From: Ascarosepion bandense
Taxonomy: Eukaryota > Mollusca > Cephalopoda > Sepiida > Sepiidae
Length of the DNA stretch: 64,000 bases
Reading direction: 5' to 3'
Assembly (NCBI GenBank): GCA_037127315.1
Contig: JBBBDQ010000421.1
Span: 310,001 to 374,000 of the forward strand
Shown: one piece after another, positions 23,971-34,770 of the stretch
Position numbering within the stretch: position 1 is the stretch's first letter
Layout of the letters: every line of letters starts with the position of its first letter
The notes under the pieces: model-generated
Seen by the model: the letters and a program-made list of their open reading frames with translations, nothing else
Told to the model about the DNA's origin: nothing
The model's database searches: none
Position numbers and translations under genes: made by a program

Positions 23971-25529
23971 ATTCTAAATCAAAATGTTCTTTTTGTTTGG
24001 ATTTTATAAAGAACTTTGTTTCTTGTTTTTAAAGAACTTCCTCGTTACTCACATGCTCTGTCCATAGTATTCCAAGTATCCATCTGTAGAATCACTTCCC
24101 TATTTAGTTTCTTCTTAATTCATTTCTCACATTGCAATCAAATAAAGTGGAAAGCTTGATTTCTAACCTAACCACGTGACTTTCAGACTTTACATAAATC
24201 TTTAAACTAAGAAATTGAATTAAATCTAAAAACAACCATCTTTTATGTTCATAGGCATTTGCAGCCACTTGTTCAGCGTAGATGGGCCTTTTCCTAGTGA
24301 TTATGGGATGTCAAAAAGATATAGTCATAATATATCTCAGTGTCAACATAGTTGGGAAAAACGCTTGGATTATAAAAGGCGATAAACACGTTCCCAGGGG
24401 TTGATTAGCTTATATATTTTATATTCAGAAGCAGTAAGTTCTGACCCCTCACTTAAGATTTTTTGAATGGTCGATCTTTAATTCAAGGGAGTACAAGTAA
24501 TAATTTAGACACTAAAATTTGTTCACATTTTCACGTTGGAAGATGGGACATATGTTTTTCGTGAGGAAGCCCCAGCCACCCCAATGATAACGAGCATAAG
24601 TTTCTAATTTTGATAGAGATTAATGTCAAGGCTAAACGCAAAAAATAAAATAAAAAGAATTGAAATCGAAATTATTTATTTATTTAAATTTTTTGTAGTT
24701 CATGAAAAATGATTCGCCAAAAATAAAACTTTCGTCAAAACTCAAACGAAACCCTAAAATACGGCTTTATTCAATAATGAAAAGTCGTCATTATGCTTAA
24801 TATGTGAAAAGTCTTTTACAAATGAAGAAACAAAAACCTTCGAAAATGACTGATCATTTGAAAACAAAGAACCTGGACAATGCGATGAATGATGTAAATT
24901 ATTTTACTGAGTTAAAATTAAAATTTGAAAATCGTTCTACAGAAGAAAGAAAAGAAAACTAATTTGAAAATGGATTTCTTCCATCTTATCAAAGTTCAAA
25001 GATTAGCCGGCTGTGGAAAATCGCGTACAATTGGAGAATCTTTCTAGCCGTGAAAAGAAATATTAATATTATAATGGATTTTACTTTATCTGATATGCCT
25101 TGAGGTTTATTGAATAACATTTTGATAACAACCCATGTTTATGTTCCACACTCTGAAAGTTACTCTCCTTAATTTATTTGTTAAAATAAATGTTCTACAA
25201 AGACGACAGAGAAAATAGTAATCCAATTTAATGTTACTTTGTAAGTAGAATTGATTGGCTTGAAAAAAATTAGAAACACATTTGTCTCAAAGCTAACAAT
25301 GTTTTTCTCATGCAAAGAAAGCTTGACTGAAAGCACATAACGTCACTTTTGAAAATAATTTTGAAGTGATTTTAGCTGTTGAATTTCTTAAACTCATAGT
25401 ATTTTTTATCTGTGTTAAAAATGTTTTAACTGAATCAGGACTGTAAGAAAGAAGATGTACGTGACTGGTTGTTTACAGGCATGAAAACATCATAACATAG
25501 TGTTTATATGTTTATATCATTTCACTTTC
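23971..25529. other. No gene recognised
   Basis: The longest stretch with few repeats. No exon-like segment was convincing. Confidence 0.5.
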
Positions 25530-25640
25530 AGTTAAGAGCGTTATGGCCTAGCTGATATGGCGTCTTACTGGCTTTTTACTGTATTGAAGTTTCAAATCGT
25601 GCCATATTGGATTAACGCTTTTAACATATTTCTGTAAAAA
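25530..25640 (+). mobile_element. tRNA-like SINE head
   Basis: GCGTTATGGCCTAGCTGATA resembles a tRNA A-box region. About 55 nt later GTTTCAAATCGTGCC resembles a B box. The start GCGTTA and the later TAACGC could pair as an acceptor-like stem. It is not similar to SINE-A or SINE-B. No second copy was seen in the window. Confidence 0.4.
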
Positions 25641-26103
25641 GAGTTGTAACTCCATTTCACGATTCTATGCTTCTACAATTTTAGCAAAAGTGCGATTATC
25701 TCGTGAAAATATCTGAAAATGACATTTATAAAAAAGATTAACCAGTGGTTTTTAAAAGCTACTGGTCTATCTTTCTTAACTATTTTCTTAAACAGATTTG
25801 CAAATAAGAATTTCTTAGAATATTAATGTTCCACTTGAGTAAATGTTCAACTAAATGAATTTAACACAACTGCAAAGTCGATTGAAAATTTATAAAGTCT
25901 GGTGAATATTTTTGCTTGTCACAGCAAAAAAGTGGGCAATAAAACTATGAAAAAATAAAAACTTGTTAAACATCGATATATCACTCCTCCATACCAGAAA
26001 AATATTTTAGGCTAAATTATTATTTTTCGATTTTTTACTTCATTTTTTGGATAAAAATTGAGAAAATATTGTCATGCCAGTCTGTCAATATATCTTTCCG
26101 TAG

Positions 26104-26226
26104 GTCGAGTCGAACAAACAGAATCACTGGCTAAACATGAAAAGACGAACTTTACATTTGAAACAGCTCAAGGGTTAACAACTACAATAGAGGGGAAATT
26201 GAATGAATACAGGGAAGAATGTAGAG
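26104..26226 (+). CDS. Candidate internal exon of an unidentified host gene
   Basis: A 123-bp open segment follows a splice-acceptor-like sequence (TATATCTTTCCGTAG at 26089-26103) and ends at a strong donor (AGAG|GTAAGG at 26223-26232). In the open frame it encodes RVEQTESLAKHEKTNFTFET then AQGLTTTIEGKLNEYREECR. The segment is hydrophilic with one potential N-glycosylation site (NFT). Length is a multiple of three and it would be a symmetrical phase-1 exon. The open frame continues about 45 bp upstream and 80 bp downstream, so openness alone is weak support. I do not recognise the protein. Codon composition is less AT-extreme than the flanks. The neighbouring kilobases lack repeats, which fits conserved host sequence. 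Confidence 0.45.
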
Positions 26227-26309
26227 GTAAGGCACGAACACAAATAAAACGTTTTTATTTTTTCCATTCCTTTACAATTCTCTCTTTCAATATTGCCATC
26301 TTTGCTTAA

Positions 26310-27387
26310 CTTTCTTCCATCTCAGCATTCGAGGAAAAGGTATAATCATCGAATGCTATTATTGATCAAATATTTCCAATCCGAAACTGCTTCGGTCACG
26401 ATGCAAAGTGTCATTATATTTGACATGTCAATAGTTTTGTCATTATGACTGTGAAATAAAGTCAGAGCTAAATGACTTGACTTTAGTGAAGGAAGCAATA
26501 AGTCTTGGGCCAGCTAACATAGCCACTGCCTGAGGCACATTTACTGCCTCGGGGATGTTTTCCAGAAATCGGATACTCTTTGGAAATAGAAAAGAAGAAA
26601 AAAGACGAAAAGGAAAAAAATAGTAAAATAAATTTAGGATTAGTTTGATGTTTTCATCTCGATCAAGAAGTATCAGATATTTTCAAGAATGAAATGCCAA
26701 AGGCAATTTATATCTAGCTGGCCTCGGGTTATTTAGGTCGTAGGTCTTTAGGAAAAATCTCTTAAATGTTTAAAAATATTTTTTTTTTAGGAAAAACAAC
26801 GAAAAAAAACAATAAAAAATACTGACATATTTCAGAAAAAAATAGGACATGTGAAAATGTAAATGCACCAAAATATTCTGTTAAATACAAGAAAATTTAT
26901 AGGTTAAATCGTTTATGTTCTCTTTTGATCTGTTAGTAAATTTTTCATCACTTGTGGAGTGTAAGTGATGCTTTCACAATCTGAAAAAATACGTTGTAGT
27001 TAAACCGGCGTTTCTCAGTTTTATTAAGCAAAGGCACACCTAGGATCAAATGAAAATATCACTGCACAATTATCAAATTTTTTGAAGGGTATATATCCCA
27101 ATGTTATTACATAAAAAAATAGATTTTAAAAAAATACACCCACAAATATGAATTTGCTTTATTTCAATGTTTCTATTCAACTATTTGGCAGATTATTTAG
27201 AGTGAAACCTGAACAAGGTGTTTTTTCGCGATTATTTCAATGTTTGGTCGAATGTCCAATAAGCATACACTCCTTTCTTATTCATTTACCTGACTCTTAT
27301 TTTTAATGTTATTTAGCGTTGAGAAACATAATACATATATGTAAGAAGTAGAAAATTGCAATAAAACTGATAAAGCATTTTTAGCTT
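26310..27387. other. No gene recognised
   Basis: AT-rich. Sequence near 27004-27075 resembles a hAT-type transposon end (see findings). Confidence 0.5.
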
Positions 27388-27661
27388 CAGTCAGTCAGTT
27401 AAGTGCCATATGTGATACACGCTTGGACGATCATGTCTTGAAAGAGACATAATCGATTGGGCAGAAGATTATCCTGCAGTTGATTGCCATTATTTTTTTG
27501 CGGTACACTGGGTTTCATGTTATTTAACGGATAACTGGGGGGAAAACAGATTAATACCTTTCCCAAGGGTATTTGCGCGTAAGAGAATTCAACTAGAATT
27601 CGAACTCGGCTGCCCGATTTCTCGTTCCGAGTCGATATCCACTGCACCGAAACGCACATCC
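27388..27661 (-). mobile_element. SINE-A copy, well preserved
   Basis: From left: AGTTAAGTGCCATATGTGAT, GGGCAGAAGATTATCCTGCA, a middle with GGATAACTGGGGGG in place of the standard phrase, then CTCGTTCCGAGTCGATATCC and ACTGCACC of the tRNA-like head. The phrase carrying TATAGAACCC is missing, a small internal deletion near 27515. Confidence 0.85.
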
Positions 27662-27744
27662 TTTTTAGCTTACGTGGGATAAAAAGTTTAATACGTATTC
27701 ATTTATTCAAATACTAACGTTGTGCCATCACTACTTTCATACAT

Positions 27745-27815
27745 GCACATATATGTTACGGAAATTATTGAAGATTAACAAAACTGATTATAAACAACCG
27801 ACAATTTGGAATAAT
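27745..27815 (-). repeat. Inverted partner of the 176-bp tandem repeat
   Basis: On the minus strand it reads CCAAATTGTCGGTTGTTTAT through AATTTCCGTAACAT, matching the corresponding part of the tandem units at 28045-28110 and 28221-28285 in the opposite orientation. Confidence 0.75.
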
Positions 27816-27825
27816 TTGGTTGAAC

Positions 27826-27920
27826 ATAGTTGTGGTCAAGAGGTCTAAGACGCGCCAGATCACATGGTGGCTTCCTCTATGTGGATAGAGATCGGAGGTT
27901 TGAATCCTGCCGAATGACAC
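27826..27920 (+). tRNA. tRNA-Leu-like sequence, probably pseudogene or SINE head
   Basis: GTGGTCAAGAGGTCTAAGAC matches the A-box/D-arm of class II tRNAs. GGAGGTTTGAATCCTGCC matches the B box/T-arm. The length between them allows a long variable arm, as in Leu or Ser tRNAs. The acceptor stem does not close well and the anticodon arm is irregular, so it is probably not functional. Confidence 0.35.
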
Positions 27921-27937
27921 AAATTTTCGTAAAAAAG

Positions 27938-28401
27938 TTATCGTAAATAATCAGGCCGGTAGAAATAAATATATAATACTGTTCGATTATAAACAGAATA
28001 TCTACTTAAATACGAGTATCGATCAAAAATAATCTTCAAACAAATCTTTTCAAATTGTCGGTTGTTTATAACCAAGTTTCGATAATCTTCGTTAATTTCC
28101 GTAACATGATAATTATCGTAAATAATCAGGCCGGTAGAATTAAATATATAATACTGTTTGATTATAAACAGAATATCTACTTAAATACGAGTATCGATCA
28201 AAAAAAATGTTCAAACAAATATTTTCAAATTGTCAGTTGTTTATAACCAAGTTTCGTTAATCTTCGGTAATTTCCGTAACATGATGATTATCGTAAATAA
28301 TCAGGCTGGTAGAAATAAATACATAATGCTGTTTGATTATAAATAGAATATCTACTTAAATACGAGTATCGATCAAAATAATGTTCAAACAGATCATTTC
28401 A
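27938..28401 (+). repeat. Tandem repeat, period about 176 bp, about 2.6 copies
   Basis: AATAATCAGGCCGGTAGAA starts units at about 27946, 28121 and 28297. Each contains ACTTAAATACGAGTATCGAT and (in the first two) TTGTCGGTTGTTTATAACC or a near variant. Units are highly similar. The ends carry ATGCACATATAT, which is also found beside the inverted partner at 27741. Confidence 0.9.
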
Positions 28402-28872
28402 CATGCACATATATATGCATGCTGCGGCTATATTTTTTCGGCACACTTAAGAGGCTCCCTTTGGCCCACTAGTGTGTCGCGGCACTGTAGATGAGAATCA
28501 GGGAGTTAAACTTAAAAAACTCCAAAGCGTTTCAACTGAATGAATAGTAAGCTCAAGCAGGTATCTTTTATTAAAACGAACTAAAATCACTCATTTACAT
28601 GATCACATTTTCATTGGTGTTAACATCGGTGTTCAACAATATCTTGAAGAATAGAATAAATTCTATATACCAGATTAATGGTAGGTAATTGAATTAGAAA
28701 GTCGAAAAATATAAACAAACATTGATTGTACTTAAAAATCCAAAGGGACGCTAAAGTTGCGGGGACACTTAACTCTAAATTTAAATTTTAAATTTCTGGT
28801 GTCGGCTGCAACAAGATGTATAATCAAGCCAACTTCATTTAGTCTTTACCGCTTTTGTTTTTCTAATATTTT
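28402..28872. other. No gene recognised
   Basis: Sequence near 28445-28512 (TGTGTCGCGGCACTG and ATGAGAATCAGGGAG) may be a hAT-type terminus. The rest is unassigned. Confidence 0.4.
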
Positions 28873-29580
28873 AGATTAGCAGTATAGCCCGGTGTTGCTC
28901 GGGTGTAATAAAAGCTTTAAAATTAATCCATAGACTCTTTGGATGTTGGGACGAAAGACTAAAAGCAATAGTTGTTTCCAGTTAAAGCGAAACCGTAGAC
29001 TGAAAGAAAAATGAATGGATGTAAGTCAAATTTTGATTTCCAGGAATCGATATCAAATAAGTTTTTTCGTCATGAACTGAATTTTGAAGGCTAAATAAGT
29101 CCTCTGAGTAAATGGTATCATGGCTGAGACTAAGAACTACAATTATATCTACTTAGAGCCAAACCCGAAGCAAAAGCTAAAATAAAAGGGCTGAAAAAAA
29201 TACAGACATACAGGCAGATAAACAGACACACACACAAACATCTTGCCTTATATATATATTATCGATTTTCTGCACTATTGTAAGAACTGCAACCTTGAAA
29301 CTTCTGAATATCGTTTCTTATGTCTTTGTCTATGAGTGTATCAAATTTGATTAAAATCGGACCACTCCTTCTATAACCCGATTTTTTCGATTATCGATTT
29401 TTGATATTTATCGAAGGTACCTCAACACAAAACCTAGCTAAGAACATTCGCAGACGCTTATAGTACAACTGTGTAAATTTTGAAGAAAATCGGTTCAACC
29501 GTTTCGGAGTCTATAGGTAACGGACACGGACACACACATACACACAGAGACAAAGTTCCATTTATAAACAAGTTTAGATA
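28873..29580 (+). repeat. Interspersed repeat family D, copy 2
   Basis: Begins TAGCAGTATAGCCCGGTGTT and ends near AAGTTCCATTTATAAACAAG. It retains the internal block (CCTCTGAGTAAATGGTATCA, AGCCAAACCCGAAGCAAAAG) lost from copy 1. The tail ends in short CA-rich units. Confidence 0.85.
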
Positions 29581-30099
29581 TCTGGTCATGTAATAACAGT
29601 AGTTTTGTTAACAAAGGGGAAATGCTGTATGAAACTTGATGTAAATATCCGTGGAAATAAATGCGATTTTTATAGATGTTTAATTTATTAAATTACTTTA
29701 TCTTTAAATTAAAGCTCTTATTTAAAATTTAGTTTTTGTACTCTGCTGTTCAACGAAAATGTTTTTATTTTGTAAAAGTTAGATGAGATTGACCTAGTAG
29801 TAAACCGGTAACTTTAAACTTATTCTCATTGGAGACTATTCGTAAATCACACTTGCTTACAAAATTCACACTAATAACAGTGTCATATAGAAAGTTACAA
29901 AATTAGTACAAGCACACTTCAATTAGGAAAACATCATGGAAAGAAAAATCTCTGATTCGAAAGTTTTCATTTCGGAAAACTTTACATGGAATGTATACTT
30001 ACATTCAAATCATCCTTTTTTCTCCATTTCTCCTTTCGTCTCTCTGTTTCTCTTTTTATCTCTATCTCTGTTTTTCTCTCTGTTTCTCTCTATCTTTTC

Positions 30100-30103
<4 letters not shown>
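29581..30103. other. No gene recognised
   Basis: Unassigned. CT-rich from about 30015 to 30100. Confidence 0.5.

Positions 30104-30180
<77 letters not shown>
30104..30180. repeat. (CA)n(TA)n compound microsatellite
   Basis: (CA)n at 30104-30146 running into (TA)n to 30180. Confidence 0.95.
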
Positions 30181-30182
<2 letters not shown>

Positions 30183-30327
30183 CAGTATATCTTCATTGAA
30201 CCATTATTTTCGTGGTGTGGTATATTTCTGCAGTCAAAAAGTATTTTCCTCTATTACGAAGGTTGACAGGAATGTATATTTTGATATTTGGCAATAACCT
30301 GCAATAAATTTGTTTTTGTAATACACT

Positions 30328-30467
30328 TCTGAGGATGATCTAGGAGGAGGTCAAAAATACTTGGGTAAGAAAAAACTACGGCGCCTTCCTTGATGAATTT
30401 CATCTTAACATCAAGAAACTTATGTGTGGAATATAAAGGATTTTATAAAAATAAATACACTTAATGT

Positions 30468-30472
<5 letters not shown>
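30328..30472 (+). repeat. Repeat resembling one arm of the 30796-31218 foldback
   Basis: GAGGATGATCTAGGAGGAGG and AATACTTGGGTAAG resemble the right arm start at about 31085. GGATTTTATAAAAATAAATA resembles the sequence just past that arm at 31219. It runs into (TG)n. Confidence 0.5.

Positions 30473-30530
<58 letters not shown>
30473..30530. repeat. (TG)n microsatellite
   Basis: Pure TG tract. Confidence 0.95.
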
Positions 30531-30532
<2 letters not shown>

Positions 30533-30795
30533 AAAATCTGCCATCAAATTTCTACTGGCTAGAGATCAGATGGTGATAAAAATTTAATCCATCCTCCATT
30601 TGACAAAAAGGCAGGCATAAAGAAAACAAAATATCAACTTGGGTAAATAATCATAGTCTTTTTATTTTTCCATCATCATCGTTGTCGATTTATCTTGTCT
30701 TAAAGTGCAGAACAATTCAATAAAAAAAAAAATAGAACTAAAAAAAGGTGGGGAAAAAAGACGTGAATACATATCAGAGATTAATTTGTTTTCAT

Positions 30796-31211
30796 AATCA
30801 TGGATAATCTTTCGCGTATTATAATTGAAAGATGTCAGAAATGAGCTGTAATGTTGACAGATATTATTATTATTAATTTCTCAATGTTCCCAAGTACTTT
30901 CAATCTCCTTCCGAGATCTCGCTTTAACACATGCATAGTCATGACATTAAAAGATATAAAAAAATTCCATTTTGGGTAATTTTCACGTTCAAGCAATTTG
31001 TCAACCATTATATTTGTAGCAGAAAAAAATATACAGTAATTTTAGCGACACATTTTTGTGGTTATTTTTTTTACCACACCCGTGAAGATGGTCTTGGAAG
31101 GAGAATGAAAATGCCTGAGAACATCGAGAAATGAATAATAAAATCATCTGTCAATGTTACAGCTCATTTCTGACATCTTTCAATTATAATACGCGAAAGA
31201 TTATCCGTGAG
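30796..31211. repeat. Foldback: about 130-bp inverted arms, about 160-bp loop
   Basis: Left arm 30796-30921 contains GGATAATCTTTCGCGTATTA and GATGTCAGAAATGAGCTGTA. The right arm 31083-31211 contains their reverse complements almost unchanged, then diverges more toward the loop. No obvious target duplication or coding capacity. It is either two opposed copies of one dispersed repeat or a foldback element. Confidence 0.85.
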
Positions 31212-31265
31212 TATGAACGGATTTTATTAAAAATAAACAGAAACAATGTTTGCAATTTATTTAAT

Positions 31266-31268
<3 letters not shown>

Positions 31269-31317
<49 letters not shown>
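31269..31317. repeat. (TA)n microsatellite
   Basis: Pure TA tract. Confidence 0.95.
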
Positions 31318-31319
<2 letters not shown>

Positions 31320-31450
31320 CCTATGACTATGCCAAAAATCAGAGTTTCATGCTTAATGCAATCATCATATGCATATTTCAAACTGACAGTTTAATAGATT
31401 TTAATTTAAGTTCACTCACTGTTCATAGGAATTAAATCTTATAAAGTTAC

Positions 31451-31456
<6 letters not shown>

Positions 31457-31502
<46 letters not shown>
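31457..31502. repeat. (TA)n microsatellite
   Basis: Pure TA tract abutting a family-F repeat. Confidence 0.95.
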
Positions 31503-31504
<2 letters not shown>

Positions 31505-31625
31505 TTACGTGAGCGTTCTTAAAAAAACGGTAAACGGTAAAATCAGTAATTGCAAATCGGCTGAAGACACCACTCATGGTAGAAACCTAGGTCACGTAAT
31601 AACTCGTTTACAAATGAAATATGTA
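31503..31625 (+). repeat. Repeat family F, copy 2
   Basis: Contains GCGTTCTTAAAAAAACGG, GACACCACTCATGGT and AATAACTCGTTTACAAATG, the inverse of blocks at 17201-17335. Confidence 0.65.
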
Positions 31626-31724
31626 TATATATAATACAGCTCTGTCTACATTGAATATTGTTTTATCAACAGATAATACTATGCACATCTACATCCTTCT
31701 CATAGGTATATTTATTATTTTACG

Positions 31725-31860
31725 TCAGTATCCATAGCCCAGGGGAAGAGTCGCCGACTGACGGTCGGGTTTCAATCCTGGGTAAAAAAGCAATCGAAGT
31801 CTAACCGTACTGATGAGTTGTGATACGGCGAAACAGATCTGTCAGCAGATGACAATATTT
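31725..31860 (+). mobile_element. SINE-B copy
   Basis: CCATAGCCCAGGGGAAGAG is the A box and GGGTTTCAATCCTGGGT the B box. The body has CTAACCGTACTGATGAG and the tail CAGATCTGTCAGCAGATGAC. First of a direct pair with 31925-32184. Confidence 0.85.
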
Positions 31861-31924
31861 GCGCTCTCACACCCTGATTGAGCACTCTGGAAAAATAGTA
31901 GACTTTGATAAACTGTAGCTACTC

Positions 31925-32184
31925 TAGCATGTACGCACCGCTCATTCAGTGAAATGAATTAGATCGCTCTAGCTATTGGGCGCGTATAATGATATGTGCC
32001 TAAAAGTCTGCCTACTTCCACCGAACGCCCATAGCCCAGGGGTAGAGTTGCCGACTGACGCCATTTTGGAGGGGTTTCAATCCTGGGTAAAAAAGCAATC
32101 AGAGTCTAACCGTACTGATGAGCTGTGATACGGCGAAACAGATCTGTCTGCGGATGACAATATATATATATATATATATATATA
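31925..32184 (+). mobile_element. SINE-B copy, best preserved, with (TA)n tail
   Basis: The upstream body CTCTAGCTATTGGGCGCGTA is followed by CGCCCATAGCCCAGGGGTAG (A box), GGGTTTCAATCCTGGGT (B box) and CAGATCTGTCTGCGGATGAC. It ends in (TA)n at 32160-32184. Use this copy as the reference for the family. Confidence 0.85.
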
Positions 32185-32439
32185 AGCACAACATGTTTGG
32201 CACTTTCACGCCGACTTCAAAAGTTTCGTGATGACAAACCAGCCCTGACGAGTAAGAACATCATAACTGTTTTCTCACGAAAATACGATGTCGGCATGAA
32301 CCTGCTCAGTTAAAGAGACAAACTCTTTGAGCTTATCAATGGTCTATCTCCACCCCTATATCGAGCACTTTACCTGCTTGCCAATATATATTTACCAGTA
32401 AATTCTCTGAAAAAACAACAAACTTGCTTCTAAACATTA

Positions 32440-33010
32440 TCACATTTTTATAATCATTTTACCCCAAGCAAAGCAGTAATGCCACTCGTCTGCATGGGGT
32501 TACATAAGTAGATAGTGATGAGTAAGAGGTTCAAGTTACAGAAGTCATCAGAGAATGGGAAAGAGAAGGACGAGAACACTGGTGTGAAGAGCTGCATGAG
32601 AGTAGAGTGGAAAGGGAAAAGAACATGATACAAGGGCTGTCATTGAAATAATTCGAGTCAAGGAGATAAGAGATGGCAATTGGCATTGCATTTAAATTCA
32701 AGCAAGTATACGGAATGGAATTCCACAATGGGGAAAAGCGAGAAAGGTAAGTGAAGTTGCAATTACATTTAATTAGTTACACTGTGGGACCTAGTTGCTA
32801 ATCTAGTAACTCGTGTAAATTCATGCAGAGAGGGCACCAAAGAGCTAAGCTCATTGGAGCAGAAGCCGTGAAATTATTTGCAGAAGAGACACAGGGAAAT
32901 TACATTACGTCGTTGAACAGGTGACTGGATTTGAAATACCAGGTTGGGATCAGTTACACTGCAGATTTTCCGTTGGATTTTGTTAAGAATCCCAAGATAA
33001 TAGTAGGTGC
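32440..33010 (-). pseudogene. Jockey/CR1-like LINE 3' end
   Basis: Reading leftward from 33010: LNKIQRKICSVTDPNLVFQ, then QSPVQRRNVISLCLFCKYFH, then SNELSSLVPSL, then VTRLAT and WNSIPYTCLNLNA. The conserved 3' tail lies at 32450-32510. Block order is that of the Jockey/CR1 ORF2 C-terminus. Frameshifts occur near 32750 and 32870. The 5' truncation point lies beside the (GATA)n array. Confidence 0.8.
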
Positions 33011-33051
33011 ACCCAACCAAAAAATCACTATATATTAAATCAGAAAACACT

Positions 33052-33107
33052 ATAGATAGATAGATAGCTAGATAAGAACACGTTGATAGATAGATAGATA
33101 GATAGAC

Positions 33108-33149
<42 letters not shown>

Positions 33150-33158
33150 GAACACGTT

Positions 33159-33191
<33 letters not shown>

Positions 33192-33222
33192 ATAAATAGA
33201 TAGATAGATAGATAAGAACACG

Positions 33223-33261
<39 letters not shown>

Positions 33262-33268
33262 GAACACG

Positions 33269-33315
<47 letters not shown>

Positions 33316-33324
33316 GAACACGTT

Positions 33325-33361
<37 letters not shown>

Positions 33362-33400
33362 AAAGTTGATAGATAGATAGATACGATAGATAGATACGTT

Positions 33401-33449
<49 letters not shown>

Positions 33450-33455
33450 CACGTT

Positions 33456-33489
<34 letters not shown>

Positions 33490-33508
33490 ACTTGATAGAT
33501 AGATAGTT

Positions 33509-33545
<37 letters not shown>

Positions 33546-33606
33546 AGAACACGTTGATAGATAGTTGATAGATAGATAGATAGATAGATAGATAATGAAC
33601 AGACTC

Positions 33607-33640
<34 letters not shown>

Positions 33641-33649
33641 GAACACGTT

Positions 33650-33683
<34 letters not shown>

Positions 33684-33693
33684 GAACAGACTG

Positions 33694-33743
<50 letters not shown>

Positions 33744-33780
33744 ATAAATAGATAGATAGATAGATAGATAAGAACACGTT

Positions 33781-33817
<37 letters not shown>

Positions 33818-33825
33818 GAACAGTT

Positions 33826-33871
<46 letters not shown>

Positions 33872-33881
33872 GAACAGACTC

Positions 33882-33916
<35 letters not shown>

Positions 33917-33926
33917 GAACAGACTC

Positions 33927-33957
<31 letters not shown>

Positions 33958-33967
33958 GAACAGACTC

Positions 33968-34009
<42 letters not shown>

Positions 34010-34018
34010 GAACACGTT

Positions 34019-34060
<42 letters not shown>

Positions 34061-34093
34061 GAACAGACTGAGATAGATAGATAGCTAGCTAGC

Positions 34094-34136
<43 letters not shown>

Positions 34137-34148
34137 TGATAAGAACAC

Positions 34149-34194
<46 letters not shown>

Positions 34195-34228
34195 GAACAG
34201 ATAGATAGATAAATAGATAGATAGATAA

Positions 34229-34262
<34 letters not shown>
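33052..34262. repeat. 1.2-kb (GATA)n array with periodic interruptions
   Basis: GATA/TAGA tetranucleotides fill about 1.2 kb, broken at intervals by two recurring phrases: AAGAACACGTTGATAGA and AATGAACAGACTCAGATAGA (or ...CTGAGATAGA). The same phrases recur in the array at 57430-57858. Long Tyr-Leu-Ser-Ile frames on the minus strand are artefacts of the tetranucleotide. Confidence 0.97.
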
Positions 34263-34289
34263 TCTTATAAATATATGTATAAATATAAT

Positions 34290-34770
34290 GCATTTTTTTT
34301 AATCGTATCACCCCGAGCAAGGCGGTAACGCCACTGATGTGCAGGGGGCTACGTAATAGTGAAATCATTTGAAAGGACAAAGCCGGAAACCACATCCTAA
34401 ACAGGGAACAAGGGATGAGCCTCTTCACCTGTTCAATAGACGTGGGTGGAGTGTGAACCGGGCGATAGATGGATCTATCTACTCCAACTGAAAAAAAAAA
34501 AAACCAAAAAAAAACCAAAAAAAAACCAAATTGAGAAGATTGGAAAAGACAAAGCCGGAAACCACATCCTAAACAGGGAACAAGGGATGAGCCTCTTAAC
34601 CGGTTCAATAGACGTGGGTGGAGTGTGAACAGGACGATAGATGGATCTATCTACTCCAAATGAAAAAAAAAACAAACAAAAAAAAACAAACAAAAAAAAC
34701 AAAAAACAAAGTGAGAAGATTGGAAAAGACAAAGCCGGAAACCACATCCTAAACAGGGAACAAAGGAAAA
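34290..34770 (-). repeat. 150-bp-class minisatellite joined to a LINE 3' tail, about 2.7 units
   Basis: The tail block 34303-34355 (CACCCCGAGCAAGGCGGTAA, GCAGGGGGCTACGTAAT) matches the 3' end of the Jockey/CR1-like LINE. Units follow, starting GACAAAGCCGGAAACCACAT at about 34378, 34550 and 34727 and separated by A-rich runs with C or CAAA. Each unit carries GTGAAC.GGGCGATAGATGG. The array seems to belong to a LINE 3' UTR in minus orientation. Confidence 0.8.

Noticed and set aside
23715..24032. 105-codon hydrophobic open frame resembling membrane segments
   Set aside because: Product of (TTA)n, (TTG)n and CTT-rich sequence. No conserved protein feature.
27826..27920. Functional tRNA-Leu gene
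   Set aside because: Good A and B boxes but poor acceptor and anticodon stems.
33052..34262. CRISPR array
   Set aside because: Eukaryotic context. The units are a tetranucleotide satellite with recurring interruptions, not unique spacers between palindromic repeats.
32874..34608. Long minus-strand open frames (up to 245 codons) of Tyr-Leu-Ser-Ile repeats
   Set aside because: Pure consequence of the (GATA)n tetranucleotide, which has no stop in these frames. The same occurs at 57290-57879.
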